Shown here: one piece after another, positions 29,173 through 36,942 of the stretch
How positions within the stretch are numbered: position 1 is the stretch's first letter
Layout: each line of letters begins with the position of its first letter
Assembly: GCF_947488945.1 (NCBI RefSeq)
Contig: NZ_CANLBS010000005.1
Location: forward strand, 310,001-374,000
Length of the DNA: 64,000 nt
Direction: 5' to 3'
Origin: an uncultured Streptomyces sp.
GTDB lineage: Bacteria; Actinomycetota; Actinomycetes; Streptomycetales; Streptomycetaceae
Notes under the pieces: model-generated
Databases searched by the model: none
Seen by the model: only the letters and a program-made list of their open reading frames with translations
Told to the model about the DNA's origin: nothing
Position numbers and translations under genes: made by a program

Positions 29173-30078
29173 ATGCACTTCCAGCAGCTCGCCTATTTCG
29201 TGGCCGTAGCCGAGAGCCGGCACTTCACCCGTGCCGCCGAGGCGGTGCACGTGTCGCAGCCCTCGCTCTCCCAGCAGATCCGGGCGCTGGAGAAGGAACT
29301 GGGCGCGGAGCTGATCAGCCGGGCGCGCGGCAACATCGCGCTGACCGACGCGGGCGAGGCCCTGCTGCCGCTGGCCCGCCGCATCCTCGCGGACGCCGAC
29401 ACCGCCCGCCGCGAGGTGCAGGAGCTGGCCCAGCTGCGCCGCGGCCGGGTCCGGCTCGGGGCGACCCCCAGCATCTGCACCGGACTGCTGCCGGACGTGC
29501 TGCGGGCCTTCCACGACCTGCATCCGGGGATCGAGATCCTGCTGGAGGAGGGCGGCTCGCACGACCTCGTACGGCATCTGGCGCGCGGCGCGCTCGATCT
29601 CGCCCTGGTCGTCCTGCCCCTGCCCGCCGCCTCCCCCGCGCTGACCACGGTAGAGCTGCTGCAAGAGGACCTGGTGGTGGTCTCCTCCCCCGCCGCCCCG
29701 GCCCCGGGTCGGGACGGCCGGGTGCGGATCGCCGATCTGGAGGGCGCCGACCTGGTGATGTTCCGGCACGGCTACGACCTGCGCGAGCTGACCGTCGCAG
29801 CCTGCCGCGCGGAGGGGTTCGAGCCCGCGTTCACCGTGGAGGGCGGCGAGATGGACGCGGTGCTGGGCTTCGTCCGGGCCGGGCTGGGCGCGGCCGTGGT
29901 GCCGACCATGGTGGCGGGCCGCTCCGGCAGCGACCTGCGGACCACCCCGCTGGCCGCCCCCGGCCTGCGGCGGACCATCGCGCTGGCCCACCGCAGCGAC
30001 GTGGACCCGCCGAGGGCGGCCCGCGAACTCCAGCGGATGCTGCTGGAGACGGTGGCGGAGCCCGGTGCACCGGACTGA
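29173..30078 (+). CDS. LysR family transcriptional regulator
   Basis: A 301-aa LysR-type regulator with an N-terminal winged helix (FVAVAESRHFTRAAEAVHVSQPSLSQQIRALEKELG split over about residues 8-45) and a C-terminal co-inducer domain (RVRLGATPSICTGLLPDVL, GLGAAVVPTMV). It resembles the CynR/CbbR-like subgroup but the effector is unknown. It is divergent from sdhCAB, sharing a 94-bp interval with a LysR-type dyad, so control of succinate dehydrogenase is a reasonable hypothesis. ATG 29173 follows a GGGGG run. Confidence 0.92.
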   Translation: MHFQQLAYFVAVAESRHFTRAAEAVHVSQPSLSQQIRALEKELGAELISRARGNIALTDAGEALLPLARRILADADTARREVQELAQLRRGRVRLGATPSICTGLLPDVLRAFHDLHPGIEILLEEGGSHDLVRHLARGALDLALVVLPLPAASPALTTVELLQEDLVVVSSPAAPAPGRDGRVRIADLEGADLVMFRHGYDLRELTVAACRAEGFEPAFTVEGGEMDAVLGFVRAGLGAAVVPTMVAGRSGSDLRTTPLAAPGLRRTIALAHRSDVDPPRAARELQRMLLETVAEPGAPD

Positions 30079-30083
30079 GCCGT

Positions 30084-30106
30084 GGGGCCCGCCGCCGGCG
30101 GGCCCC
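30084..30106. terminator. Hairpin between lysR and rmdA
   Basis: GGGGCCCGCCG (30084-30094) and its perfect complement (30096-30106) form an inverted repeat in the 33-bp gap between convergent genes. Confidence 0.7.
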
Positions 30107-30111
30107 CGCCG

Positions 30112-32286
30112 TCACACCGCGTCGGCCAGCAGCAGCGCGTGGATGCGGTCGGGCGCTCCGGGGCGGGCGTAGTACCACCCCTGGGCCGTGTCGCAGCCCA
30201 GTTCGCGCAGTTGCTCGGCCTGCGCGCCGGTCTCGACCCCCTCGACCGTGACCGCCAGATCCAGGCTGTGCGCCAGCGAGACGATCCCCTCGACGATCTT
30301 CATGTCGACGGGGTCGGCCGGGTGCTGCTGCATGCCCCGGGTGAAGGAACGGTCCAGCTTCAGGATGCTCACCGGCAGCCGGCGCAGGTTGGCCAGGTTC
30401 GAGTAGCCGGTGCCGAAGTCGTCGAGCGCGATGTCGACGCCCATCTCGGCGAGTTGCCGCAGCGGCTTGAGGAGATCGTCGTCCGCGCCGATCAGCGCGG
30501 ACTCGGTGACCTCCAGGCAGAGCGCGCCCGCTTCCAGGCCCGAGCGCTCCAGCACGTCGACCGTCTCGGCCACCAGCCGGGGATGGTGCAACTGGGCGGG
30601 CGAGAGGTTGACGTTGATCCGCAGCGGCCCGCCGTCGGTGTGCCGCTCCTGCCAGAAGTTGGCCTGCCGGACCGACTCCTCCAGCACCCACCGCCCGAGC
30701 GGAACGATCAGCCCGGTGTGCTCGGCGAGCGGGATGAACCGGTCGGGGCCCAGCACCCCGTGCTGCGGATGGCACCACCGCACCAGCGCCTCCGCGCCGT
30801 GCACGCTGCCGTCGCCGAGGTGGACGAGCGGCTGGTACTCGATGAAGAACTCGCCCCGGTCCAGGGCCGCGGGGAGCGCGGTGGTCAGCCCGTGCCGGGT
30901 GATGGCCCGTGCGTCGGCCTCTTCGTCGGCACGCTCGAAGCGGTTGCCGCCCGCCGCCTTGGCCCGGTACATGGTGATGTCGGCGCTGCGCAGCACGTCG
31001 GCCGCGTTGCGTTCGCCGGCCGGCCCCTCGACGATCCCGATGGAGCCGCGCACGGTCAGCTCCCTGCCGTCGATGAGGATGGGGGTGGCGAGGACGTTGA
31101 GGATGCGGCAGGCCAGCTCGACGCTCCCCTCCTCGGTGTCCGGGCCGGTGGTGAGCGCGACGAACTCGTCGCCGCCGAGGCGGGCGACCATCTCGCCCGA
31201 CCCGGTCGCGCAGCTCTGCAGCCGGTCGGCCACCTCCACCAGCAGCCGGTCGCCGGTGGCGTGCCCGAGGCTGTCGTTGATGGCTTTGAAGCCGTCGAGG
31301 TCCAGGTAACACAGGCCGAACCGGAGGCCGTTGCGGGCGGAGAGCGTTTTCTCCAGCCGCTCGTTGAAGAGCGTCCGGTTGGGCAGCCCGGTGAGCGCGT
31401 CGTGGGTCGCCTCGTACCGCAGCCGGAGGTTGAGCAGCCGGCGTTCGGTGGTGTCCTCCAGAAGCGCGAGCTGGTACTCCGGACGCCCCTCGGAGTCGCG
31501 CAGCAGCGAGACGGTGAGGTTGGTCCACAGCACGGTGCCGTCGTTGCGGTAGTACGGCTTCTCCACGCGGTAGTGGTCGCGTTCGCCGCGCACCAGCTCG
31601 TTGTAGTACTGCCAGACCTTGGGCGAGTCCTCGGGGTGCACCCACTCGGTGATCTTGTGGCTGCGGACATGGTGGTCGAGGCCGCCGAACATCCGGGTGA
31701 GGGTGTCGTTGATCTCCAGCACGTTGCCCTCGAGATCGGCGATGCCGATGCCGATGGCGGCCTCCTCGAAGACCGCCCGGAAGCGCGTCTGCGTCTCGTG
31801 CAGCACTTGTTCGGCCTGCGAGCGGGCGGCGAGCGCCGAGCGGGCGATCGCCTCCTGCTCCGACCGGGTCCGCTCGCGCAACGCCTGCGAGAAGCCGCCG
31901 GCCAGCGCGTGCTGGATGCGCGCGCAGCGGGCCCGGCCGTCCTCGGTGGACAACTCCACGGGGCCGTTGCCGCCGCAGTAGAGCACCAGGTACGAGTCGA
32001 TGACCCCGAGGGTGGCGGTGAGCACCTCCGGGTCGGTGCAGTGGGCCTCGACGAGGGCGGTGCCCACGCGCTGGGCGGGTCCGGCGTCGAAGGGTCGGGC
32101 GTGCAGGATCTCGTTCAGTCCGCGGGCCAGCGGCAGCAGGTGCTGCTCGAATTCGGGGCGGGTCATGGAGGTGGCCGTGGAGGGGAAGATGGCCCGGCTC
32201 CATATCGTGGCGAACCGCCGGAGCCGTCCTTCCGGACCGTCCGGTTCCGCGTCCGGTTCGCCGGACGCCTGGGCGGGAATGCTCAC
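30112..32286 (-). CDS. rmdA: PAS-GGDEF-EAL c-di-GMP phosphodiesterase, RmdA-like
   Basis: A 724-aa signalling protein. A helical N-terminal region (about 35-150) leads to a PAS domain (about 160-290, TRFRAVFEEAAIGIGIADLEG). A GGDEF domain follows with an intact LGGDEF motif, then an EAL domain with HGAEALVRW, NVNLSPAQL, LEVTES and DDFGTGYSNL. It matches what is recalled of S. coelicolor RmdA (SCO0928), a c-di-GMP phosphodiesterase controlling aerial development. Both active sites look complete, so dual activity cannot be excluded. GTG 32286 overlaps the stop of the upstream methyltransferase gene as GTGA, so translation is coupled. No transmembrane segment is seen. Confidence 0.9.
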   Translation of the reverse strand: MSIPAQASGEPDAEPDGPEGRLRRFATIWSRAIFPSTATSMTRPEFEQHLLPLARGLNEILHARPFDAGPAQRVGTALVEAHCTDPEVLTATLGVIDSYLVLYCGGNGPVELSTEDGRARCARIQHALAGGFSQALRERTRSEQEAIARSALAARSQAEQVLHETQTRFRAVFEEAAIGIGIADLEGNVLEINDTLTRMFGGLDHHVRSHKITEWVHPEDSPKVWQYYNELVRGERDHYRVEKPYYRNDGTVLWTNLTVSLLRDSEGRPEYQLALLEDTTERRLLNLRLRYEATHDALTGLPNRTLFNERLEKTLSARNGLRFGLCYLDLDGFKAINDSLGHATGDRLLVEVADRLQSCATGSGEMVARLGGDEFVALTTGPDTEEGSVELACRILNVLATPILIDGRELTVRGSIGIVEGPAGERNAADVLRSADITMYRAKAAGGNRFERADEEADARAITRHGLTTALPAALDRGEFFIEYQPLVHLGDGSVHGAEALVRWCHPQHGVLGPDRFIPLAEHTGLIVPLGRWVLEESVRQANFWQERHTDGGPLRINVNLSPAQLHHPRLVAETVDVLERSGLEAGALCLEVTESALIGADDDLLKPLRQLAEMGVDIALDDFGTGYSNLANLRRLPVSILKLDRSFTRGMQQHPADPVDMKIVEGIVSLAHSLDLAVTVEGVETGAQAEQLRELGCDTAQGWYYARPGAPDRIHALLLADAV

Positions 32287-33098
32287 GCCTTGCGTCCCAC
32301 GCCCGCGAAGCCCGAATTGCCGAACGGGTCCTCCGCCTCGGTGCCCGGCGCGTCGGGGCGCCACCGTGGCATCGGGACGAGCCCCGGCTCCACCATCTCG
32401 TAGCCGTCGAAGAAGCGCCCGATCTCGTCGCTGGTCCGCATGATCAGCGGGTTGCGGATGTCGCGGTAGACCTCGACGGCGCCGCCCGCCTCGTCACGCG
32501 GCAGCGGGATGCCCTCGTACGAGGCGTGGGTGAGGATCAGCAGACTGCCGGGGGCGAGCGCGTCGCGCAGTGCCGCGACCGAGGCGTACGGGTCGTCGGA
32601 GTCCTCGATGAAGTGCAGGACGGCGACGAGGAGCAGGACGACCGGCCGGTCGAGGTCGAGCAGCCCGGTCACGTCCGGGTTCTTCAGGATCTCGTCGGGG
32701 CGGCGCAGGTCGGCGGCGGCGACGACGGCGCGGTCGTTGCCGGCCAGCACGGCCTGGCTGTGCGCGACGGCGACCGGGTCGTGGTCCACGTAGGCGACCT
32801 TGGCCTCCGGATCGGCGGCCTGGGCTATTTCGTGGACATTGCCGAAGGTAGGTATGCCGGAGCCGATGTCCAGGAACTGGTTGACCCCGCTGCCGACCGC
32901 GTAACGGACGGCACGGCGCATGAAGGCGCGATTCGCCTGCATGATCTTGGGAAGGGCCGGCATGAACTCCATGGCCTTGCGGGCCGCTTCCCTGTCCACC
33001 TCGAAATTGTGCGAGCCGCCCAGATAGAAGTCGTACATGCGGGACACGCTCGGCACCGAGATGTCAATGCCCTGCGGTGCCCAGGCGGGACGCTCCAT
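32283..33098 (-). CDS. DUF574-type SAM-dependent methyltransferase
   Basis: A 271-aa protein of the DUF574/Methyltransf_19 family, numerous in Streptomyces and of mostly unknown substrate. IDISVPSVSRMYDFYLGGSHN is the family's N-terminal signature; FLDIGSGIPTFGNVHEIA is the SAM-binding loop; AYVDHDPVAVAHSQ follows. ATG 33098 has GGAG six bases upstream; in-frame ATGs at 33134 and 33140 lack a ribosome-binding site. The gene precedes and overlaps rmdA, so the two products are made together. Paralogues of this family have been associated with development; no substrate can be named. Confidence 0.82.
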   Translation of the reverse strand: MERPAWAPQGIDISVPSVSRMYDFYLGGSHNFEVDREAARKAMEFMPALPKIMQANRAFMRRAVRYAVGSGVNQFLDIGSGIPTFGNVHEIAQAADPEAKVAYVDHDPVAVAHSQAVLAGNDRAVVAAADLRRPDEILKNPDVTGLLDLDRPVVLLLVAVLHFIEDSDDPYASVAALRDALAPGSLLILTHASYEGIPLPRDEAGGAVEVYRDIRNPLIMRTSDEIGRFFDGYEMVEPGLVPMPRWRPDAPGTEAEDPFGNSGFAGVGRKA

Positions 33099-33664
33099 CG
33101 ATGTCTCCAACAAGTCGCACGGCGATCCGGCCATGTTCATGGTCAGTGTTGACCAGAGGCTACTGATCCACCGCCAGGAGGGCGAGAGGAAACGGAAATT
33201 CGCGGTCCGTTATTGGTCACACCCCGGCGGTGGGCGCGGACACCCTGAGTCGCCACCGGTGACCATGGAGCGACCAGCCGTTATCCCCGCGCCTTTCTTC
33301 CGGAGTGGATGCGGCCGGTTATCGCGCCGCCGTGCGCAACTGTATCCGGCGCAACGTCATGAGCCCTCATCCATAAGGGCGTTGATCATGAATCGCACTC
33401 CAGGAGCGCTCTCGCGGTGGCCGAAAAGAGTCGTTGAAGCGCCGCACTTGCCGGGAAAAGCGACAGATGCGCACTCCTTCCGGCGGCCACGCGCGGACCG
33501 AGAACGGCAAGGACCTGACGGCGGTCGGCTTCTCGCCCCAGTGGCCGGCAGTGCTCCTTTACGCGGGCTCCACACACCACCGGCCTTGTAAACCCGAACA
33601 GCCAATTGTCCCACCATCAGGGGAATCCCCGGCGACCTGCGCGTGTCCGCCGCCGCCGGGCATC
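33099..33664. other. Relatively AT-rich intergenic region
   Basis: About 565 bp divides the divergent methyltransferase/rmdA operon and the proline-rich gene. It is visibly richer in A+T than its surroundings (for example gaggaaacggaaattcgcgg and gttgatcatgaatcgc) and shows no convincing gene. A GGTCA/TGACC dyad at 33141-33154 is the one clear structure. Confidence 0.6.
33141..33154. promoter_or_regulatory. GGTCA-N4-TGACC dyad before methyltransferase-rmdA operon
   Basis: GGTCAGTGTTGACC is a dyad with 5-bp arms, about 45 bp before the methyltransferase start. A TAGCCT -10-like hexamer (rc of 33157-33162) sits just upstream on the minus strand, so the dyad would cover the transcription start. 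The cognate protein is unknown. Confidence 0.4.
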
Positions 33665-34267
33665 ATGCTCCGGATCGTGCACGGAACACGTATCGGGCGG
33701 TTCACCGCCGTCGCCGCCCTCGTCTGGCTGACCGCCGTCCCCACCCCCGCCACCGCGGACGCCTGCGCGGTGGCGGTCGTCGGCCCGGGGGACGGCAGTT
33801 GGCTGGTGTCCGTGGCGGGCGACTGCGAGCCGCCGCCCTCGCCGCCCCCCTCCCCGACGCCGCCGCCCCCGCCACCCCCGGAACCCTCGCCCACGCCCCC
33901 TCCGCCACCTCCACCACCACCGCCGGCACCGAAGCCGCCGGTTCCGGAACCCGCCCCGCAACCGCCCGAGCCTCCCGCCCCGCGCCCGCAGGCGCCCGCC
34001 CCGGAGCCGGCGCCCCGGGCCGTCCCGCCCGCTCCGGCTCCGGTGCCCGAACCCACGCCCACCCCGGAACCGCCGCCGCCCCCGCCGCCCGCACCCACGC
34101 CGTCCGCCCGCCCCGCTCCGCCGCCCAGCGCCGTGGCCATCCCCACCTACCGCAAGGCCGCCCGCAAACAACCGCGCGGCGGCCCCTCGCTGACCATGAC
34201 CACCCTGCTCATCACCGCGCCCGCGGTCTTCGCCGTGGCCGTGCTCCGGCCCCGGTCGTCCCGCTGA
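33665..34267 (+). CDS. Secreted proline-rich wall-spanning protein
   Basis: A 200-aa protein with a signal peptide (about 1-30, IGRFTAVAALVWLTAVPTPATA), a short cysteine-bearing segment (residues 31-55), then about 100 residues dominated by PPP, PEP and PAP runs. A C-terminal hydrophobic stretch (LTMTTLLITAPAVFAVAVL) and a short RPRSSR tail follow. The layout suggests a rigid extended spacer crossing the cell wall, anchored at its C-terminal end. There is no LPXTG motif. ATG 33665 has no strong ribosome-binding site; the open frame before it is not protein-like. It is 27 bp upstream of the DUF4239 gene and probably co-transcribed. Confidence 0.7.
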   Translation: MLRIVHGTRIGRFTAVAALVWLTAVPTPATADACAVAVVGPGDGSWLVSVAGDCEPPPSPPPSPTPPPPPPPEPSPTPPPPPPPPPPAPKPPVPEPAPQPPEPPAPRPQAPAPEPAPRAVPPAPAPVPEPTPTPEPPPPPPPAPTPSARPAPPPSAVAIPTYRKAARKQPRGGPSLTMTTLLITAPAVFAVAVLRPRSSR

Positions 34268-34294
34268 CCCGGCCGCTGAAACTGGAGACCCCTC

Positions 34295-35059
34295 TTGTCG
34301 GAATGGCTCGCTCTCACCATCGCGATGGCGTCGGTCTGCGCCGTCGTGCTCACCATCGCCGTCCTCAACCACCGGCGGGTGGGCGAGGACGACGACCCGT
34401 CCGAGACGCCCGACGTCATCGAGTACATGACGATGATGATCGGCGTGGTGTACGCGATCGTGCTCGGCCTCGCCATCGCCGGCGTCTGGGAGGGCCGCAG
34501 CGCCGCCCAGGAGTCCGTACGCCTCGAAGCCCAGGCACTGCACGAGGTTCGCGAACGCTCCTCGGTCTACCCCGCCGAGGTCCGCGACCGCATCCGCGCC
34601 GACGTCGACGCCTACGTGAGCTACGTCGTCGACGACGAGTGGCGGGCGATGTCCGACACCGGCGGCCTCACCGACCGCGGCGCCGAACTGCTCGGCCGGA
34701 TCCGTGCCGACGTCACCGAGTACGTGCCCGCGAACGACCACGAGGCCCAGGCCTACCAGCCCCTGGTCGACCAGGTGGCCGCCGCCGACGACGCGCGGGG
34801 CTCCCGGGGCTCCAGCGCGGGCTCCACGATGCCCGGGGTGGTGTGGTTCGGTCTCATCATCGGAGCCCTGGTGACCGTGGGGATGATCTTCACTCTGCAG
34901 ATCCGCAGAACCTTCAGGGAACTGCTGCTGGCCGGCCTCTTCAGCGTCCTGATCGCGTTCCTGCTGTTCCTGATCTGGGACTTCGACCAGCCCTTCGGGC
35001 GGGGCATCTCGGCGACCACCGGTCCGTTCCTCGACCTCTTCCCGCACGCCTCGGGGTGA
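34295..35059 (+). CDS. DUF4239-type integral membrane protein
   Basis: A 254-aa membrane protein resembling the DUF4239 family. Transmembrane helices lie near residues 3-23 and 44-65, then a large helical soluble loop (68-178, EVRERSSVYPAEVRDRIRADV), then helices near 182-203 and 211-232. The function of the family is unknown. The start is TTG 34295 with GGAG at 7 nt, following the proline-rich gene closely. A terminator follows, so the two genes form an operon. Confidence 0.75.
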   Translation: MSEWLALTIAMASVCAVVLTIAVLNHRRVGEDDDPSETPDVIEYMTMMIGVVYAIVLGLAIAGVWEGRSAAQESVRLEAQALHEVRERSSVYPAEVRDRIRADVDAYVSYVVDDEWRAMSDTGGLTDRGAELLGRIRADVTEYVPANDHEAQAYQPLVDQVAAADDARGSRGSSAGSTMPGVVWFGLIIGALVTVGMIFTLQIRRTFRELLLAGLFSVLIAFLLFLIWDFDQPFGRGISATTGPFLDLFPHASG

Positions 35060-35067
35060 CCGCGGGC

Positions 35068-35094
35068 CCCCCGGCCGGGTCGGCCGGCCGGGGG
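35068..35094. terminator. Terminator after DUF4239 gene
   Basis: CCCCCGGCCGG (35068-35078) pairs with its complement (35084-35094) over a 5-nt loop, 9 bp after the stop codon. Confidence 0.75.
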
Positions 35095-35229
35095 ACGGCA
35101 CTGCCCCATTCGGTTGACCCCGATCGCGGGCGAAATGGAGCACTCCTAGCGTTTCCGGCATCGGGGTGCAGGTCCCTCGTCAGCGGACATCCGTTCCGCG
35201 CCTGCCCTCGGGACCCGGAGGCTCCATTC

Positions 35230-35898
35230 ATGCGCGCGATACGTGTCGCACCTCTCGCCCTGTCCGGCGCCGCGGCGCTCCTCCTCGCGGCACCGGTCGC
35301 CCACGCCTCCCCGGACGGGGGGCCGGGCACGTTCACCCCGACCGTCACCCCGTCGGTCGCCGCCCCCGGCGGTCAGGTCACCCTCGGCAGCGGCGGGTGC
35401 GGTGGCGCGACGACCATCACCTCGGGCATCTTCGACACCGCCGTCATCCCCGCCGGCACCACGACGGCCACCGCGAAGGTGGACTGGGACGCCAAGCGGG
35501 GCGCGATCTACGCCGTGACGTTCAAGTGCGGCTCCAGCGGCGAGGCGAAGAACGTCGGTCTCACCATCTCCGGCGGCACCTCGGCCGCTCCGGTGGTGAC
35601 CCCCACCACGGCGGCGACCGGCACCGCCACCGCCAGTTCCACGGTGAACTCCACCGCCGCCGCCGGTACCGGAACGGGCGCCACCCCGGGTCCCGGAACC
35701 ACAAGCACCGGCACGACGGCCACGGCGACGGCCACCGCCTCGTCCGGCGCGACCCCCGGCGGGGTGCAGGGCGGACTCGGCGGCAGCGCGGGCTCGACGG
35801 ACCCCGGCGAGATCGCGACCGGCGCCGCCCTCGTGGCGGCCGCGGCGGCAGGCACCGCTCTGTACGTACGACGACGGCGCGGCCGTCACCAGCACTGA
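35230..35898 (+). CDS. Secreted Ig-like surface protein with GGLGGS-TM-RRRR tail
   Basis: A 222-aa secreted protein of unknown function. A signal peptide (1-26, VAPLALSGAAALLLAAPVAHA) precedes an Ig-like domain (about 30-115). The domain has a cysteine pair, GGCGG and VTFKCGS, about 44 residues apart, likely a disulfide. Then come a Thr/Ala/Gly-rich linker (about 118-175), the motif QGGLGGSAG, a hydrophobic helix (GAALVAAAAAGTALYV) and RRRRGRHQH. This C-terminus has sorting-signal layout without LPXTG. The domain and tail are shared with the neighbouring 35992-36621 product, so the two are paralogues. ATG 35230 has GGAGG upstream. Nearby sortase (36943) is the candidate anchoring enzyme. Confidence 0.8.
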   Translation: MRAIRVAPLALSGAAALLLAAPVAHASPDGGPGTFTPTVTPSVAAPGGQVTLGSGGCGGATTITSGIFDTAVIPAGTTTATAKVDWDAKRGAIYAVTFKCGSSGEAKNVGLTISGGTSAAPVVTPTTAATGTATASSTVNSTAAAGTGTGATPGPGTTSTGTTATATATASSGATPGGVQGGLGGSAGSTDPGEIATGAALVAAAAAGTALYVRRRRGRHQH

Positions 35899-35923
35899 CC
35901 GGCACAGGTGCCGGCGAACGGCA

Positions 35924-35958
35924 GTCGCCCCGGGTCCTGATCCAGGACTCGGGGCGAC
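35924..35958. terminator. Bidirectional terminator between surface-protein paralogues
   Basis: GTCGCCCCG (35924-35932) pairs with CGGGGCGAC (35950-35958), with inner GTCCT/AGGAC pairing. It sits between two convergent genes. Confidence 0.85.
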
Positions 35959-35991
35959 GGGCGTATCGGACCGGACGGGACTGCGGACCGC

Positions 35992-36621
35992 TCAGACGGT
36001 CGCATCGCTCGCCCGCCGGCGCCGGACGACGAACGCGGCGCCGCCGATGGCAGCCGCCGCGACGAGGCCGCCGCCGATCTGCATCTCCAGCGAGCTGGGG
36101 CCCATCGAGCCGCCGAGGCCGCCCTCGGCGCCCTGGCCGGCCAGCACGGTGAAGCGGTGGGTGGCGACGGGCCCGTTGCCCCCGCCGTTCCCGTTGTTGT
36201 TCCCGTTCCCGTTGCCATTCCCGTTCCCGTTGCCGTTCCCGTTGTTGTTGCCGTTGTTGTTGCCGTTCCCGTTGGCGTTGCCGTTGTTGTTGCCGTTGCC
36301 GTTGTTGCCGCCGTTGGTGTTGCAGCTCACCGAGAGGTTGTAGTGCCCCGGCGTGGTGTTGTGGCGGATGCGCACGGTGGCGTAACCCGTGCTGCCCGCG
36401 GAGAGCTCGGCCGTCGGGAACGCGTTCGACCACACCGTCCCGCCGCGGCCGCAGCCCTCGGCGCTGACCTGCATCGTGGCGCCCTGGTGGACCGCGTAGG
36501 GGTTGACGGTGACGTTCACCGGACCGTTGTTGTTGCTGCCGCCTGCGGCAGCCAGCGGGGCGGCGAGCCCGACGGCCGCGAATGCGGTCGCGGTGACCGC
36601 GAGAGCGCGTGAAGCACGCAT
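35992..36621 (-). CDS. Secreted surface protein with Asn-Gly repeat and GGLGGS-TM-RRRR tail
   Basis: A 209-aa paralogue of the 35230-35898 product. A signal peptide (about 1-27) precedes an Ig-like domain with the same cysteine pattern (AEGCGRGG, later LSVSCNT). About 50 residues of Asn-Gly repeats interrupt the domain just before its last strand (HRFTVLAG). Then come EGGLGGSMG, a hydrophobic helix (GGGLVAAAAIGGAAFVV) and RRRRASDATV. Conservation of the GGLGGS motif and charged tail between otherwise diverged proteins suggests a functional anchor signal. ATG 36621 has GGAGG upstream. It diverges from the sortase gene by 321 bp. Confidence 0.8.
   Translation of the reverse strand: MRASRALAVTATAFAAVGLAAPLAAAGGSNNNGPVNVTVNPYAVHQGATMQVSAEGCGRGGTVWSNAFPTAELSAGSTGYATVRIRHNTTPGHYNLSVSCNTNGGNNGNGNNNGNANGNGNNNGNNNGNGNGNGNGNGNGNNNGNGGGNGPVATHRFTVLAGQGAEGGLGGSMGPSSLEMQIGGGLVAAAAIGGAAFVVRRRRASDATV
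36177..36324. repeat. Asn-Gly-coding trinucleotide/hexanucleotide repeat
   Basis: About 148 bp made almost only of gtt, gcc and ccc triplets on the plus strand, coding Asn and Gly on the minus strand. Units of ccgttgttgtt and ccgttcccgtt recur irregularly. The tract is prone to slippage in whole-codon steps, which would change the length of the protein's flexible insert without breaking frame. Confidence 0.85.
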
Positions 36622-36942
36622 GTCGTGTGAACCTCCAGCGGGACGCGCCCCGGAAGCCGGTCCTCCGGGAACGGACGAACGCGTCCCACCAGGAACACTC
36701 ACCAGAAGGCCGGAAGGCCGCACGTCGGCACTGCTCCACCCGGCGGCGCGACACGCCCGGCGGGAATCCGCCGTGTCTGACGGATCCGCAGGTCACGGGC
36801 CGTCAGATGTTTTTATCCGCTCATTACTCCTCCGGGATCCGTCTCCGCCCGGCCCTTTCCCGCGCCACCCGTTCGCCCGTCCCTGATCGCCCGCCGCCCG
36901 CCCCGCCCTTAGCGTTCCCCTCGTCGCGACGAAGGGAGCACC
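36622..36942. other. Divergent intergenic region, surface protein / sortase
   Basis: About 320 bp with no gene. It contains an AT-rich patch around 36810-36830 (gatgtttttatccgctcatt), a TGACGG/CCGTCA inverted pair just before it (36778-36811), and a TAGCGT -10-like hexamer about 30 bp before the sortase start. Promoters for both genes must lie here but none is fully convincing. Confidence 0.5.

Noticed and set aside
36778..36830. AT-rich patch with inverted TGACGG/CCGTCA as a riboswitch or WhiG promoter
   Set aside because: No conserved riboswitch core was recognised, and the GCGGATAA match lacks a TAAA box at the right spacing.
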